A stretch of DNA of 64,000 bases, taken from Barthelona sp. PCE. Taxonomy: Eukaryota > Metamonada: BaSk clade. A program made the position numbers and the translations under genes. Below, piece after piece: positions 1 through 8,797 of the stretch. The stretch covers positions 372,001 to 436,000 of the forward strand of contig JAUFOR010000008.1 in assembly GCA_040285745.1 (NCBI GenBank). Direction: 5' to 3'. The notes beneath the pieces are model-generated. The model was not told the DNA's origin. It saw only the letters and a list, made by a program, of their open reading frames with translations, and searched no databases. The number at the start of each line of letters is the position of its first letter. The stretch's first letter is position 1.

Positions 1-1479
1 TCTTCTGCTTCGAGGAGAGACATGTCTCACCTTAACCCTGGGTCTATCCCTAATTGGGGAATTAGCTTTTTTTTTTGGGATTCTCTTACGGTTTCTCTTC
101 CGTGGTTCTTCCTGCTTCGGTGAACCCTCACCTTTGACTGGGGAGTTCATGACAAGATGGTGATGCTCTGCTTCAAGGTTTAAATATCTTTTTCCCATAT
201 GATGTAACTCACGTCTCATTGTTGATGAGTCATTTGGGAGGGGTTGAGATATAAAATCTCGTAGTCTCGCCTCACTTGATGTAAAGTTCTTTCTAGTTAA
301 TTGCTTGACAGGTGGTGTTAATGGGAATGGACTGGGGACTGGTTTCAAAACAAGAGCTTTCTTCGAATTTGCCACGTATGGCTTCACTCTGAAGTCATGG
401 TCCCGAACCGAAGGAGTTTCCAGTAATAAATAGTCAGACGGGGTTCTGTAAGGGGAATCAATGATTTGATCACTCATATTAGGCGTCTTTAAAAACTCTG
501 AGCTCATGTTTGAACGTGGACCACTTTCCTCTTCAATGACTGAAACTTCAATAATCTCCGAAACATCAACCTCATAAGATTCTTGAGGTTTAAATGATTC
601 TTTCTTTGTATCTTTCGCAATATTCGTTGATGGGGTTACAACAGGTGTTACATCATTAATCACATTATCATTCTTTTTCCTTAAGGCGGCAGTTGGTGTT
701 ACAATGGGTGTAACACTATTCTTCTTCACAGGTGTTACAACAGGTGTTACATAAGGTGTAACAATAGGAGTAATCTCTCGATCTTTTTGAAGTAAACGCT
801 GTCTAGGTTTGTAATACTTTGGTGTCCTCTTTGAAGGATCGATGGGGGTTCTTTCCAAAATAGGCGGTGTGTCTACTTCTTCGATTGACACTTCTTTCTT
901 CATTGGACTCACTAAAAGTGGAACATCTTCATCGATGAGCATGCGATCGTACCCAGCTCCGCTAGGCACTTCAAGCTTCACCTTTGTTAATTTATGTGGT
1001 GGTGTTACAGGTATTTCCTTTGATACTTTTTCTGGTATTGTTTTGACAATGTCAGGTTTTTCAGTTTTTGGTTCAACATCAATAATAATCTGTTTAGGCA
1101 CTTCTCCTACCTGCGGTTCATCAGTATCACTTTCTTGTGGAACTTCAAGTACAGCATTATATATGGATGTCGATGTTATGCTCTTTGCCAAATCGTATTC
1201 CACCAGAGATTCATTTATGACACGATCGAATAGCATCCTGATTTCGTCTAACTGCGATACGCGCGTATTCATACGAATGATGTATGTTGTTAAAAAATCT
1301 AAAATTTCGTTTGGAACGTTATAAGTACTCAAAACATTAACAATATCCTTTGTATTGAGAGATTTAACATCATCTGTAAGCCCACTTGTGTAACGTTTCA
1401 TCAGCATCAGCATATCCTTAAGAAACTCGTTCTTTTCCCCAGTGTCATCACTTGGTAATATTGTTTGTGTCGTGTTCAT
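1..1479 (-). CDS. Partial hypothetical protein with Thr-Pro-Val repeats
   Basis: The frame is open from the ATG at 1479 to the window edge, giving 493 codons with the C-terminus missing. Residues 1-130 look helical and could be folded. The rest is low-complexity: an acidic stretch, then a tract around residues 235-300 with repeated T-P-V/I units (VTPVVTP, VTPIVTP). The C-terminal part seen here is basic and Ser/Pro-rich, suggesting a disordered protein with many possible proline-directed phosphorylation sites. I do not recognise the family. The next gene, also on the minus strand, ends 73 bp upstream. A start-stop triplet pair (ATGTAA) overlaps the start codon. The reading frame is well supported by its length; the function is unknown. 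Confidence 0.75.
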   Translation of the reverse strand, partial: MNTTQTILPSDDTGEKNEFLKDMLMLMKRYTSGLTDDVKSLNTKDIVNVLSTYNVPNEILDFLTTYIIRMNTRVSQLDEIRMLFDRVINESLVEYDLAKSITSTSIYNAVLEVPQESDTDEPQVGEVPKQIIIDVEPKTEKPDIVKTIPEKVSKEIPVTPPHKLTKVKLEVPSGAGYDRMLIDEDVPLLVSPMKKEVSIEEVDTPPILERTPIDPSKRTPKYYKPRQRLLQKDREITPIVTPYVTPVVTPVKKNSVTPIVTPTAALRKKNDNVINDVTPVVTPSTNIAKDTKKESFKPQESYEVDVSEIIEVSVIEEESGPRSNMSSEFLKTPNMSDQIIDSPYRTPSDYLLLETPSVRDHDFRVKPYVANSKKALVLKPVPSPFPLTPPVKQLTRKNFTSSEARLRDFISQPLPNDSSTMRRELHHMGKRYLNLEAEHHHLVMNSPVKGEGSPKQEEPRKRNRKRIPKKKANSPIRDRPRVKVRHVSPRSRR

Positions 1480-1552
1480 TACATTTAATGGTCGTAAACC
1501 GTTTCCAAAAGGGAAATTAGAAAGGGAATAAAAGAAAAAACACATATATTTA

Positions 1553-2407
1553 TTACTCTGTTTGAACGCATGTAATCTCATCTATGAATCCATCCAAAAA
1601 GCGACGAGTGCTGCGTAATGTTGGTTTAACTTTCTTTCGCGTTATTCTCATTTCTTTGTATAAGGTGCTCTCTTTGGCATTGCTATGAAGAAGTTTTAGT
1701 AAACCAATCAAATTACCTTCTAACTTCTCTTCAAGTATTTCAAGATAAACTTTGTTAAAATTCCTTGAAGAAGATTGTGAAAAAAGTACTAATAGATTAA
1801 TGATACGATGCAAATGTGAATCGCCCCCTAATAATTCATATTTTGCCTTCAAGGTGGTGATATCCTGCAAAAGATAACGTAAGATAGCAACAATCATTGA
1901 GTTCTTTAATTGATTTAATTCACTTTCAATATCATCAATGTGAATTGTTACAACATCCGATGAGTCTCGGTCGGCTGACTGGCTTAAGGCCTGGAGCTCT
2001 GTGCTGATATTAGCAATAGAATGTTGTTTAATATCAACAACAAGTCCATATGATGCAATTGTGTTTTTTGTGTTTAGGAAATCTTGGAAGTCGCCTTCTA
2101 ACTTTTCAATGCGCTTCAGCACACTCGGTAGCACGTTCAGCACACGTCTCGCCGTGTGTCTTTGGGACCCTATTGTGAGATTTGTGCCTTGTAGATAATT
2201 ATCGAGCTCAGTCTGGCATAGACCTTCAGCGAATAACGAATAGCTTTTTGACTCAGGACTAAGCTGCTCTCCTGCAAGTTTAACATGAACTCTTTCAGCA
2301 AGATCCATTTCCAACTGTGCAAGCTTCATACGCGACATTTTGAGTGCGTTGATCTTGTACAGTTCCGTTAATTGGCCCCGTATCCATTCGTTGACGTCAA
2401 AAGTCAT
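1553..2407 (-). CDS. Hypothetical helical protein, 284 aa
   Basis: The ATG at 2407 opens a 284-residue frame. The protein appears almost entirely alpha-helical, with heptad-like Leu/Ile spacing around residues 95-130 and 150-250. It has no signal peptide, no membrane segment and no enzyme motif. The C-terminus has a short basic patch (ITRKKVKPTLRSTRR). This composition fits a coiled-coil structural or complex-assembly protein, such as a cytoskeletal or kinetochore component, but that is a guess from shape only. It is divergent with the CFAP44 gene, sharing a 216 bp upstream region. The frame is probably real; the family was not recognised. Confidence 0.7.
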   Translation of the reverse strand: MTFDVNEWIRGQLTELYKINALKMSRMKLAQLEMDLAERVHVKLAGEQLSPESKSYSLFAEGLCQTELDNYLQGTNLTIGSQRHTARRVLNVLPSVLKRIEKLEGDFQDFLNTKNTIASYGLVVDIKQHSIANISTELQALSQSADRDSSDVVTIHIDDIESELNQLKNSMIVAILRYLLQDITTLKAKYELLGGDSHLHRIINLLVLFSQSSSRNFNKVYLEILEEKLEGNLIGLLKLLHSNAKESTLYKEMRITRKKVKPTLRSTRRFLDGFIDEITCVQTE

Positions 2408-2571
2408 CAGTACTTATGTATAAGAGTAAGAAAACACAGAACGGAGAAATATCAACATTTTCAAGCGTATATAGTATTTAACCGTATGCATCAGCTTTGA
2501 CATTCAGTTAAAACAGGTCTTAGGATATACAATTGTGGTGTACTCAACGTGAGTCGTTTAAACATTTATTC

Positions 2572-2578
2572 CCTTTCA
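2572..2578 (+). promoter_or_regulatory. Initiator-like motif CCTTTCA
   Basis: CCTTTCA lies 46 bp upstream of the CFAP44 ATG. The same heptamer or octamer recurs upstream of other starts in this window and resembles the M5/Inr start elements of Trichomonas vaginalis. Confidence 0.4.
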
Positions 2579-2623
2579 CGCTTTGTTGTTCATCTTTATT
2601 CACACATAGTGCAGTTCTAATTG

Positions 2624-5600
2624 ATGAGTGAACACGAATCAACCAACCAGGAAACGCTTAGCGATAAGGAGATGGTAGACGACCACAGTTCTCAGAGCTC
2701 AGAGCCAGTAACAAAAGAAGCGTTCGTGCCCCCATCGCTCCCTATCCTTGATGGGTACGATGAGAGCTTTTTAAATATCAAATCTGTTTTTGGCTTTGAA
2801 GCTGATAGGAGACATACTATTGTACCGCTAAACACACGCTCCGATAAGTTTGCATACATTGCGGGCAACCACGTCGTTCTACACGACATTGTAACAGACC
2901 AGCAGACGCTGTTGAAAGGCAGTGATCTTGGAGGTATAGATGTACTCTGTGTCAGTGATGATTACACATATCTTGCCATAGGTGAGCGCGGTGCATTCCC
3001 CGTCATCCGTGTGTTCAGCCTGGAGACTAAGGAAGAGCTTGCAGTGTTAGAAGGTGGTGCTGAGAAGTGTTATGCTGCTCTGGCATTTAATATAGATTCC
3101 ACTCAAATTGTATCATGTTCAGGTTTCCCCGATTACTCCCTAAACGTGTGGAACTGGAGAGATCAAGAGCTTTTATTAAGAAACCGAGCTTTCTCACAGC
3201 CCATCTATGATCTTTCTTTCAGCAAGGTGACAACCACGAAATTATTCACATGTGGTGCAGGTCACTGGAAGATTTGGTCAAGTGCACGTACATTCACAGG
3301 TCCCAAACTTCAATCAAAGCTCGGAAAGTTTGGCCACATCCCTCTTAGTGATACTGAAGTGTTGCATGAGTTAGACGACGGAAGACTTTTATCAGGAACA
3401 GAGTCCGGGCACCTCATTCTTTGGGACGACGTCAATCCCGCCGTGCTCTTCAGTACTTCAGAGGATACTGCCTGTCATTCAGGTCAGATCAACTGCATTG
3501 TTCGCACCGGAAATTTCATTGTTACTGCAGGAAGTGATCAGTTCATCAAGCTGTGGCATTTGAGTGATATCACCGATGCCCAACCAGAGGACACTATTGA
3601 TTACGAGATGATGCCGGATACAACCATAAATGTTGTTGACCTGCTTAAGAAGCTCAAGGTCGATATGGAGCCTGAGGAAATCAATGTCAGAAACCTTTTT
3701 GTCTTGGAGAAGACATGCGTCATCGCTCTCACATGCGGTCTCGTGATTGGTTGCGATTTCAAGGGAGGAAAGCCTCGTAGATTGTTACACTCCAGCAGCG
3801 GTAAGACTGTGTCTGCAAAAATCAATGATATGACGTTTGTTGCTGACGAAACTGGTAACATTTTCAAGTTCGAAAAGATGCCAGTCATTGAAAAGCATTA
3901 TAAGTTCAGCAAGGGCGTAGTTTGCATGTCGGTGCTTAATGATTTGCTTGTTCTGGGTTTCATAGACGGAAGTATCCGTGTTGTTGACACGAATCTGAAA
4001 ATCACATCACAAACAAGACCTCATCGGGAAGGTATCGAACACCTGTATGTGATCAACGCAGCTGATCTTATCGATTCGCCTGACGTTGTTGTTTCGATTG
4101 ATTCTGATGTTATTTGGATTTCATCATTAACCCAAGACGGTATCATTTCCATTTATGGTTATTATTCACTCGAGGGAATCCAGTCTGTTGTTTTCTATGA
4201 TGGAAAGCTCATGTTCAAGACCGAAGAGGGGGTAATTCGCCTAAAGGATCTGTTCACTGTTGACCCTTTCTCTGAAAACATCAACAATTGTCTAGGTGAC
4301 CGCTCCAGTTTTGTCATTGTGCCAGTGCCCCCGGGTTTGATGCAGACAAACGGTGCCAACCTCATTGTCACAAACGAATCGGATGTTAACATTTTCAACT
4401 CGGAACTCGACTGTGTTCACAGATGTACTGCCCCTGCACTTCCCCGCTCCATGCGTTTCTCGCTATGGGGCAACAAGAAGTCAAACGCGACGGTTTCCTC
4501 TACATATATCACAAACAACGGAGATTACATTGCTGTTGGTCGAGAAGACGGCTTCTTGTTTGTTACCGATTCAGACTGCCAGAACAGGATTGTCGAGAAC
4601 TTGTGCGCAGACCCCGTTGTGGCTATCCATCTGTCCAGTGATCTGATTGTTACGTTTGAAAGCTTTAGTGTTGTGATTCAGCTTCCTTATTTGGAAGCAA
4701 AGAACGTTCAACTTAAGGAGTACATGACAGAGGAGGAGAATCTTTTTGAGCGTAATGTCCTTGATGAGAACGAGCACGATCTGCATCTGCTACGTTTGCA
4801 AAAGGCCAAGGCCATTAAGAAGGAGCGTGTTAAGAGAATAGCTAGTATCCGTAAGCGTTACAGCGATATTGTCCGCAACATGAACGTGGATGGTCTTGTA
4901 CTTGACAGGCACTTTGTCGAGAAGTACGACAGAGAAAGAGCCGAACAGGAGGAAGTCATCCGTAATCAGAATATGTACTATCTTCGTTCACTAGAGGTTG
5001 GTATCAAGAAACTACAGTCATTGAGCCAGCCCAAGAGATGTGGACACATTAAGGGATTCCCTGAGATTGAGTTCCCTTACGGAGATCATATTAAACGATA
5101 TCACGAGATCGATGAGGTACTTAAGAACACCAAGAAGACAGAGGTGAAGGAATCACACAAGGATGAGCGCCGTATGTCGACAGGTTCAACCGCTTCTCGT
5201 CGTTCGCAACGTCGTGGACGTAGGTTCTCAGTGCTTGGTCTATCTGCAGCATCACAATCTATTTTGAACAAAGCAGAGCAGATCAAGGATAGACAGGAGC
5301 GCCGTCAGTTCAGGAAGAAGCAATGGACGAAGTTCTACAAGAAGAAGCCTCAGAACATGGCAACCAAGGAGGATCAGGAGATTCGAGATTTGATTGGAAA
5401 CGCGGCAGATATCTGGCGTCTTAAACAGGGTGGATCTGTAGAGAAATCCGGACCATTTAGATCTTTAGAGGAACCTGTTGTTGTAACACTTGAGGATAAG
5501 GTGAAGTCCTTTATTTTGGGATATAACAACTGTGTCGCATTAACACAGGCCTTTAATATTAAGTTACAAAGATCAAAGCCTGAGCTCGAGGAACTAGATG

Positions 5601-7225
5601 CCTCACTCGCCAAATTGAGCGAAGAGCTGGCTGAACCGGAACCAATAGCATCACCAAAGAAGGACAAGACGAACCTGCTGAGTCTGCGCCGAAGGGAGTT
5701 GATGCATACAGTCGAACAAACAACTCTTGAGAAGGAGTTGGAGGTTATGAATGCTGAGAGAGAGATGGCACTTCAACACGAGAAGCGTGAACAATACTCT
5801 GCCAAGGAAGCACAAAAGCATCAAATAATGGAGTCTCTCTCGTTTGAGGAGATTCAATTGAAGCTGTTTATGCATAAGGAGCGCATAAGATTGCTCAAGA
5901 TACTTCTTGAATTGTTGATTCTCATTGATTTCGATCAGATCGGTTCGGAGTTTAAGCAGCTTATGCTTGACAAGGAGGCTGAGGAGCGTGCAGTGCTGGA
6001 GGAGATTGAAAATCTAAAGGCATCAAAGACCACCCTCACACAATCACTCACAACGTTGAACTTTGCTTTATTCAAAACAAAGTTTGATAAGCTGGTTGGT
6101 AGCGATTCTGTATCATACTATAACCAGTTGCTCAAGATCTTCAACAAGAAAAAACTTAACGACGATGAAGATTTTGATTTACTCGATTTCGATGACGATG
6201 AAGACTTTGATTTCGTTGAAGACATTGCACCTTCGGGTTGTAACAAGCATTTATTCAACGATGTCCTTAAGCTCCGTGACGAGAAGTATGCACTTGAGGA
6301 TATCAAAACATCGAAGTTACAGGCAATCGAGAAGGCCAGTCAGTCCGTTTCAACGCTGGAGAGCAAGTTGAAGATTCTGAGGTTGGATATTACCAAGATT
6401 AAGCGTGATATTTCTCGGTTCGAGACGACAAAGACTGCTGAACTCGGAAAGATTTATTCTTGGAGTTTTACTCGTTTATCCCGTATATTCTGTAATCTTC
6501 TCGCCACGGTGTTCCAATTTGATTACCAGCAAGAGAATGTGGAGCTCATTAGTACATTCTACGGAGAGGGAGAGCATGATGGATTTGTGGACGATAGCAC
6601 CCTACAATATCTTGTGTTTGATGCAAAGGAACTTGAAAAGCTGAACAGTCTGGCCTCAGTCCATCGTGAGAAGAACAAGAGTAAGCTTAATCAGATCGGA
6701 AAGCTAAAGGGGGATTATCGGGATTTGTTAAGTCAGAAACAAGAGAAGGTTGATAAGCTCGAAGAGGAAACTAAGCGATGTGAGGATATTCAGATCTTGC
6801 AGTTTGGTAAGAAGATCGACCTTGAATCCATAGAAAAAACTGTTGCTGATACTACTGTTCTTGATCTTGAGCGTGGTCTGTTGAGTGAAGAGATGACCAG
6901 AGATGAGGTCGCAAGCAGTCTTCAAGCACAAATTGACACGTTTATCAATGGTAATAACGATCGTGTCAGAGAAAATACTCAGTTGTTAGAGTTATACAAG
7001 GATCTTTTAGAACAGCGTGAGAAGCTTGAGAAGGAGATTTCGTCACAGAAGGTTAATGTATCGGTTAAAAAGGACAATTCGAGAAAGAGAGAGTTGGAGA
7101 ATGTTATTCATGAGCAAACGCTTCTAGTTCATGAGCTGCGTTCGGAAATCTACCAACTCACGCACAAGGGCAGTTATGTTATGTCTAATTTGGCTGCAAA
7201 CAATCAGAATATGGACGAGATGTAA
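2624..7225 (+). CDS. CFAP44: Cilia- and flagella-associated protein 44 (CFAP44)
   Basis: This 1533-residue protein has WD40-type beta-propeller repeats over roughly residues 70-700, followed by long coiled coils (about 715-850 and 1000-1530). An acidic Asp/Glu-Phe tract at about 1180-1203 is followed by APSGCNKHLF and a helical segment. The same order of acidic stretch, PxGC motif and coiled coil occurs in animal and algal CFAP44. In those organisms CFAP43/44 form the tether that anchors the inner-arm dynein f/I1 head to the axonemal doublet. The longest open frame begins at a TTG at 2621; the ATG three bases on is taken as the start. Being intron-free over 4.6 kb fits the genome style. CFAP43 is the main alternative; the PxGC region favours CFAP44. 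Confidence 0.8.
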   Translation: MSEHESTNQETLSDKEMVDDHSSQSSEPVTKEAFVPPSLPILDGYDESFLNIKSVFGFEADRRHTIVPLNTRSDKFAYIAGNHVVLHDIVTDQQTLLKGSDLGGIDVLCVSDDYTYLAIGERGAFPVIRVFSLETKEELAVLEGGAEKCYAALAFNIDSTQIVSCSGFPDYSLNVWNWRDQELLLRNRAFSQPIYDLSFSKVTTTKLFTCGAGHWKIWSSARTFTGPKLQSKLGKFGHIPLSDTEVLHELDDGRLLSGTESGHLILWDDVNPAVLFSTSEDTACHSGQINCIVRTGNFIVTAGSDQFIKLWHLSDITDAQPEDTIDYEMMPDTTINVVDLLKKLKVDMEPEEINVRNLFVLEKTCVIALTCGLVIGCDFKGGKPRRLLHSSSGKTVSAKINDMTFVADETGNIFKFEKMPVIEKHYKFSKGVVCMSVLNDLLVLGFIDGSIRVVDTNLKITSQTRPHREGIEHLYVINAADLIDSPDVVVSIDSDVIWISSLTQDGIISIYGYYSLEGIQSVVFYDGKLMFKTEEGVIRLKDLFTVDPFSENINNCLGDRSSFVIVPVPPGLMQTNGANLIVTNESDVNIFNSELDCVHRCTAPALPRSMRFSLWGNKKSNATVSSTYITNNGDYIAVGREDGFLFVTDSDCQNRIVENLCADPVVAIHLSSDLIVTFESFSVVIQLPYLEAKNVQLKEYMTEEENLFERNVLDENEHDLHLLRLQKAKAIKKERVKRIASIRKRYSDIVRNMNVDGLVLDRHFVEKYDRERAEQEEVIRNQNMYYLRSLEVGIKKLQSLSQPKRCGHIKGFPEIEFPYGDHIKRYHEIDEVLKNTKKTEVKESHKDERRMSTGSTASRRSQRRGRRFSVLGLSAASQSILNKAEQIKDRQERRQFRKKQWTKFYKKKPQNMATKEDQEIRDLIGNAADIWRLKQGGSVEKSGPFRSLEEPVVVTLEDKVKSFILGYNNCVALTQAFNIKLQRSKPELEELDASLAKLSEELAEPEPIASPKKDKTNLLSLRRRELMHTVEQTTLEKELEVMNAEREMALQHEKREQYSAKEAQKHQIMESLSFEEIQLKLFMHKERIRLLKILLELLILIDFDQIGSEFKQLMLDKEAEERAVLEEIENLKASKTTLTQSLTTLNFALFKTKFDKLVGSDSVSYYNQLLKIFNKKKLNDDEDFDLLDFDDDEDFDFVEDIAPSGCNKHLFNDVLKLRDEKYALEDIKTSKLQAIEKASQSVSTLESKLKILRLDITKIKRDISRFETTKTAELGKIYSWSFTRLSRIFCNLLATVFQFDYQQENVELISTFYGEGEHDGFVDDSTLQYLVFDAKELEKLNSLASVHREKNKSKLNQIGKLKGDYRDLLSQKQEKVDKLEEETKRCEDIQILQFGKKIDLESIEKTVADTTVLDLERGLLSEEMTRDEVASSLQAQIDTFINGNNDRVRENTQLLELYKDLLEQREKLEKEISSQKVNVSVKKDNSRKRELENVIHEQTLLVHELRSEIYQLTHKGSYVMSNLAANNQNMDEM

Positions 7226-7370
7226 AATATTTGTTTTATTTGTGTTTTACCTTTTAGAATGTGTCGCACTGGCTGTACATGTGAATTATGTGGACAGAAG
7301 TTGATATATACAAGTATAAAGCACTGTTATTTGTAATATTACTCATTCCTTGTTTTTAAACAAATTTACA

Positions 7371-7805
7371 ATGGGCAAGTGGGTTAAGAAGTTGAGCAGA
7401 ACGCACAACAGACACTATTATTTCAATACAGAAACAAAAGACGCTGAATGGGAAAAGCCTGAAGATTATGTTGAGTTTAGAGCTTCCCACATTCTTTTAA
7501 AACATGTTGGTTCCAGAAGACCCATGAATTACAAGCAAGAGAACATCACAAGATCAAAGACGGAGGCTATGGAGCAACTTATGGAACTTAGACAAGTTAT
7601 TTCAAACAGTGAAATTGATTTTGCTACAGCAGCACTTGAATATAGTGATTGTTCTAGCGCAAGAAAGCACGGTGATCTGGGCTTCTTCGGTGAAGGACAG
7701 ATGCAAAAGGCATTTGAAGATGGAGTTAAAGCATTGCGTGTTGGTGAAATGAGTGAAGTTGTAGAGACAGCTAGTGGTTTACACATTATACTTCGCACTG
7801 CATAG
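7371..7805 (+). CDS. PIN1: Pin1-type peptidyl-prolyl cis-trans isomerase
   Basis: This 144-residue protein isomerises phospho-Ser/Thr-Pro bonds. It has a WW domain (residues 3-31: W4, the YYF core, and WEKP) and a parvulin domain (about 37-144). The phosphate-binding RRP loop (R49-R50), the catalytic-site His40, Cys94 (SDCSSA) and His138 are all present, and spacing matches human Pin1 almost residue for residue. The protein ends at the usual ILRT-x. The start MGKW is chosen because it leaves only a short lead into the WW domain; the longer frame adds seven residues. It follows CFAP44 in the same orientation after a 145 bp gap. Human Pin1 is 163 residues, so this copy has a shorter WW-PPIase linker. 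Confidence 0.96.
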   Translation: MGKWVKKLSRTHNRHYYFNTETKDAEWEKPEDYVEFRASHILLKHVGSRRPMNYKQENITRSKTEAMEQLMELRQVISNSEIDFATAALEYSDCSSARKHGDLGFFGEGQMQKAFEDGVKALRVGEMSEVVETASGLHIILRTA

Positions 7806-7924
7806 TCTGTTTATTATAGCTGCAAATCAAAAATCTGGAATAAAAACACAAGTCAGTGAGTATGTCAGTGAGAACATCACTAACAAGGATCAACTGTAAA
7901 AAAAATAAAGGAGTGACAGTTATA

Positions 7925-8212
7925 TCACTTCTTCTTGTTAAGATTTGTGTTAGTTGTGCTGGGGAGTTCCTTGGGCTTCATGATCTTTAGGTTCTCACTT
8001 CTAAACGCTCGATTAACCATTTCCTGCTCAATGTTGGCAATCATAGCCTTCTGCAGTTCTGAGCGCAGAGAATTCTGCTTCTTCCTGGCCTTTTGCTTAA
8101 CATTATTTATGTGCTTACCTTTTTTGACCTGTTTCCTAATTTTTCCCTTACTTTTCGCTTTGGGTTTCAAATTTTGCTTTTTTGAACCAAATGCTTTACC
8201 ACCTTGAACCAT
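7925..8212 (-). CDS. Small basic protein, UPF0390 (DUF2462) family
   Basis: This 95-residue, very lysine-rich protein begins MVQGGKAFGSKK and continues with a KKG patch, a KKARKKQ segment and an amphipathic helix with IEQEMVNRA. The order matches the UPF0390 / Leydig-cell-tumour-10-kDa family of small, probably nucleolar proteins, whose members start MAQGxxKF and have KKAR then an I-E-x-x-V-x-A helix. The molecular role of that family is poorly known. The gene converges on Pin1, with 119 bp between stops. A CCTTTCA initiator-like motif sits 27 bp upstream of the ATG. Short basic proteins are easy to misassign, so the family call is moderate. Confidence 0.65.
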   Translation of the reverse strand: MVQGGKAFGSKKQNLKPKAKSKGKIRKQVKKGKHINNVKQKARKKQNSLRSELQKAMIANIEQEMVNRAFRSENLKIMKPKELPSTTNTNLNKKK

Positions 8213-8238
8213 TGCTCACCAAAATAAAAACCGTGTTT

Positions 8239-8245
8239 TGAAAGG
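8239..8245 (-). promoter_or_regulatory. Initiator-like motif CCTTTCA
   Basis: On the minus strand, CCTTTCA lies 27 bp upstream of the ATG of the UPF0390 gene. Confidence 0.4.
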
Positions 8246-8757
8246 GGTTGAAATAATGGAATAAGTTGTTCTATTCAATTTAATAGTATTCTGAATAAAA
8301 TTAAAGTAGGTTCACACCATTTACATGTAATAATCTGTTGATTACTTAACTAAAATCACGATTTTCGCAAAACTGCATAGTTTAATGTGTTTCTGAAACA
8401 TTTTTGCAGATGAAGAACGTCAACATCATAGTAACTGTGGTAAATTTGTACTGATATGGTCGTGATAAAGAGTACTTTACATCTGTACAATCAAAAAAAA
8501 ATTTTAATACCGGATTTACTCCAGTTATACAAGCTATATCGTTCAAAATATGCCCAAAATCTTTATAAACTGTATTAAGGTTTGTGAAACATGAACAAAT
8601 GCAGAACTACAACAAAAAACAATTCTTCTTTGCAATAGCCAAAAACAAACAACGCATTATTGTGAAATGAAGAGTATATACAGACAATGCAACACAAATA
8701 AAAAACCCACGAAATAAGTCAAAAACTCTAACACAATTTTGTAACGCTTTAATAACG

Positions 8758-8764
8758 CTTTTCA
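8758..8764 (+). promoter_or_regulatory. Initiator-like motif CTTTTCA (variant)
   Basis: CTTTTCA lies 34 bp upstream of the ATG at 8798. It is a one-base variant of the CCTTT(T)CA element. Confidence 0.3.
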
Positions 8765-8797
8765 CAACGCGAAGTCATTTATAACCATTTTCAAGCA

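Larger units (their letters stand above)
8213..8797. other. Divergent intergenic region, no gene seen
   Basis: 585 bp between two divergent genes. It is AT-rich with poly-A/T runs and no open frame of note. I see no tRNA or snRNA hallmark. Initiator-like motifs lie near both edges (8239-8245 minus strand; 8758-8764 plus strand). Confidence 0.5.

Noticed and set aside
5101-5286. Numerous short frames inside the large genes (for example within CFAP44, calpain and CPSF160)
   Set aside because: They lie in other frames or on the opposite strand of well-supported coding sequence and show no motifs.
8720-8745. TCTAACACAATTTTG as a 3' splice element upstream of the repeat protein
   Set aside because: It begins like the branch element but no AG follows at the right distance, and the downstream gene has a complete start.
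8213-8797. Hidden RNA gene (tRNA, snRNA) in the larger gaps
   Set aside because: I looked for tRNA B-box-like GGTTCGAAT and snRNA hallmarks in the gaps over 300 bp and saw none. A covariance-model search would be decisive.
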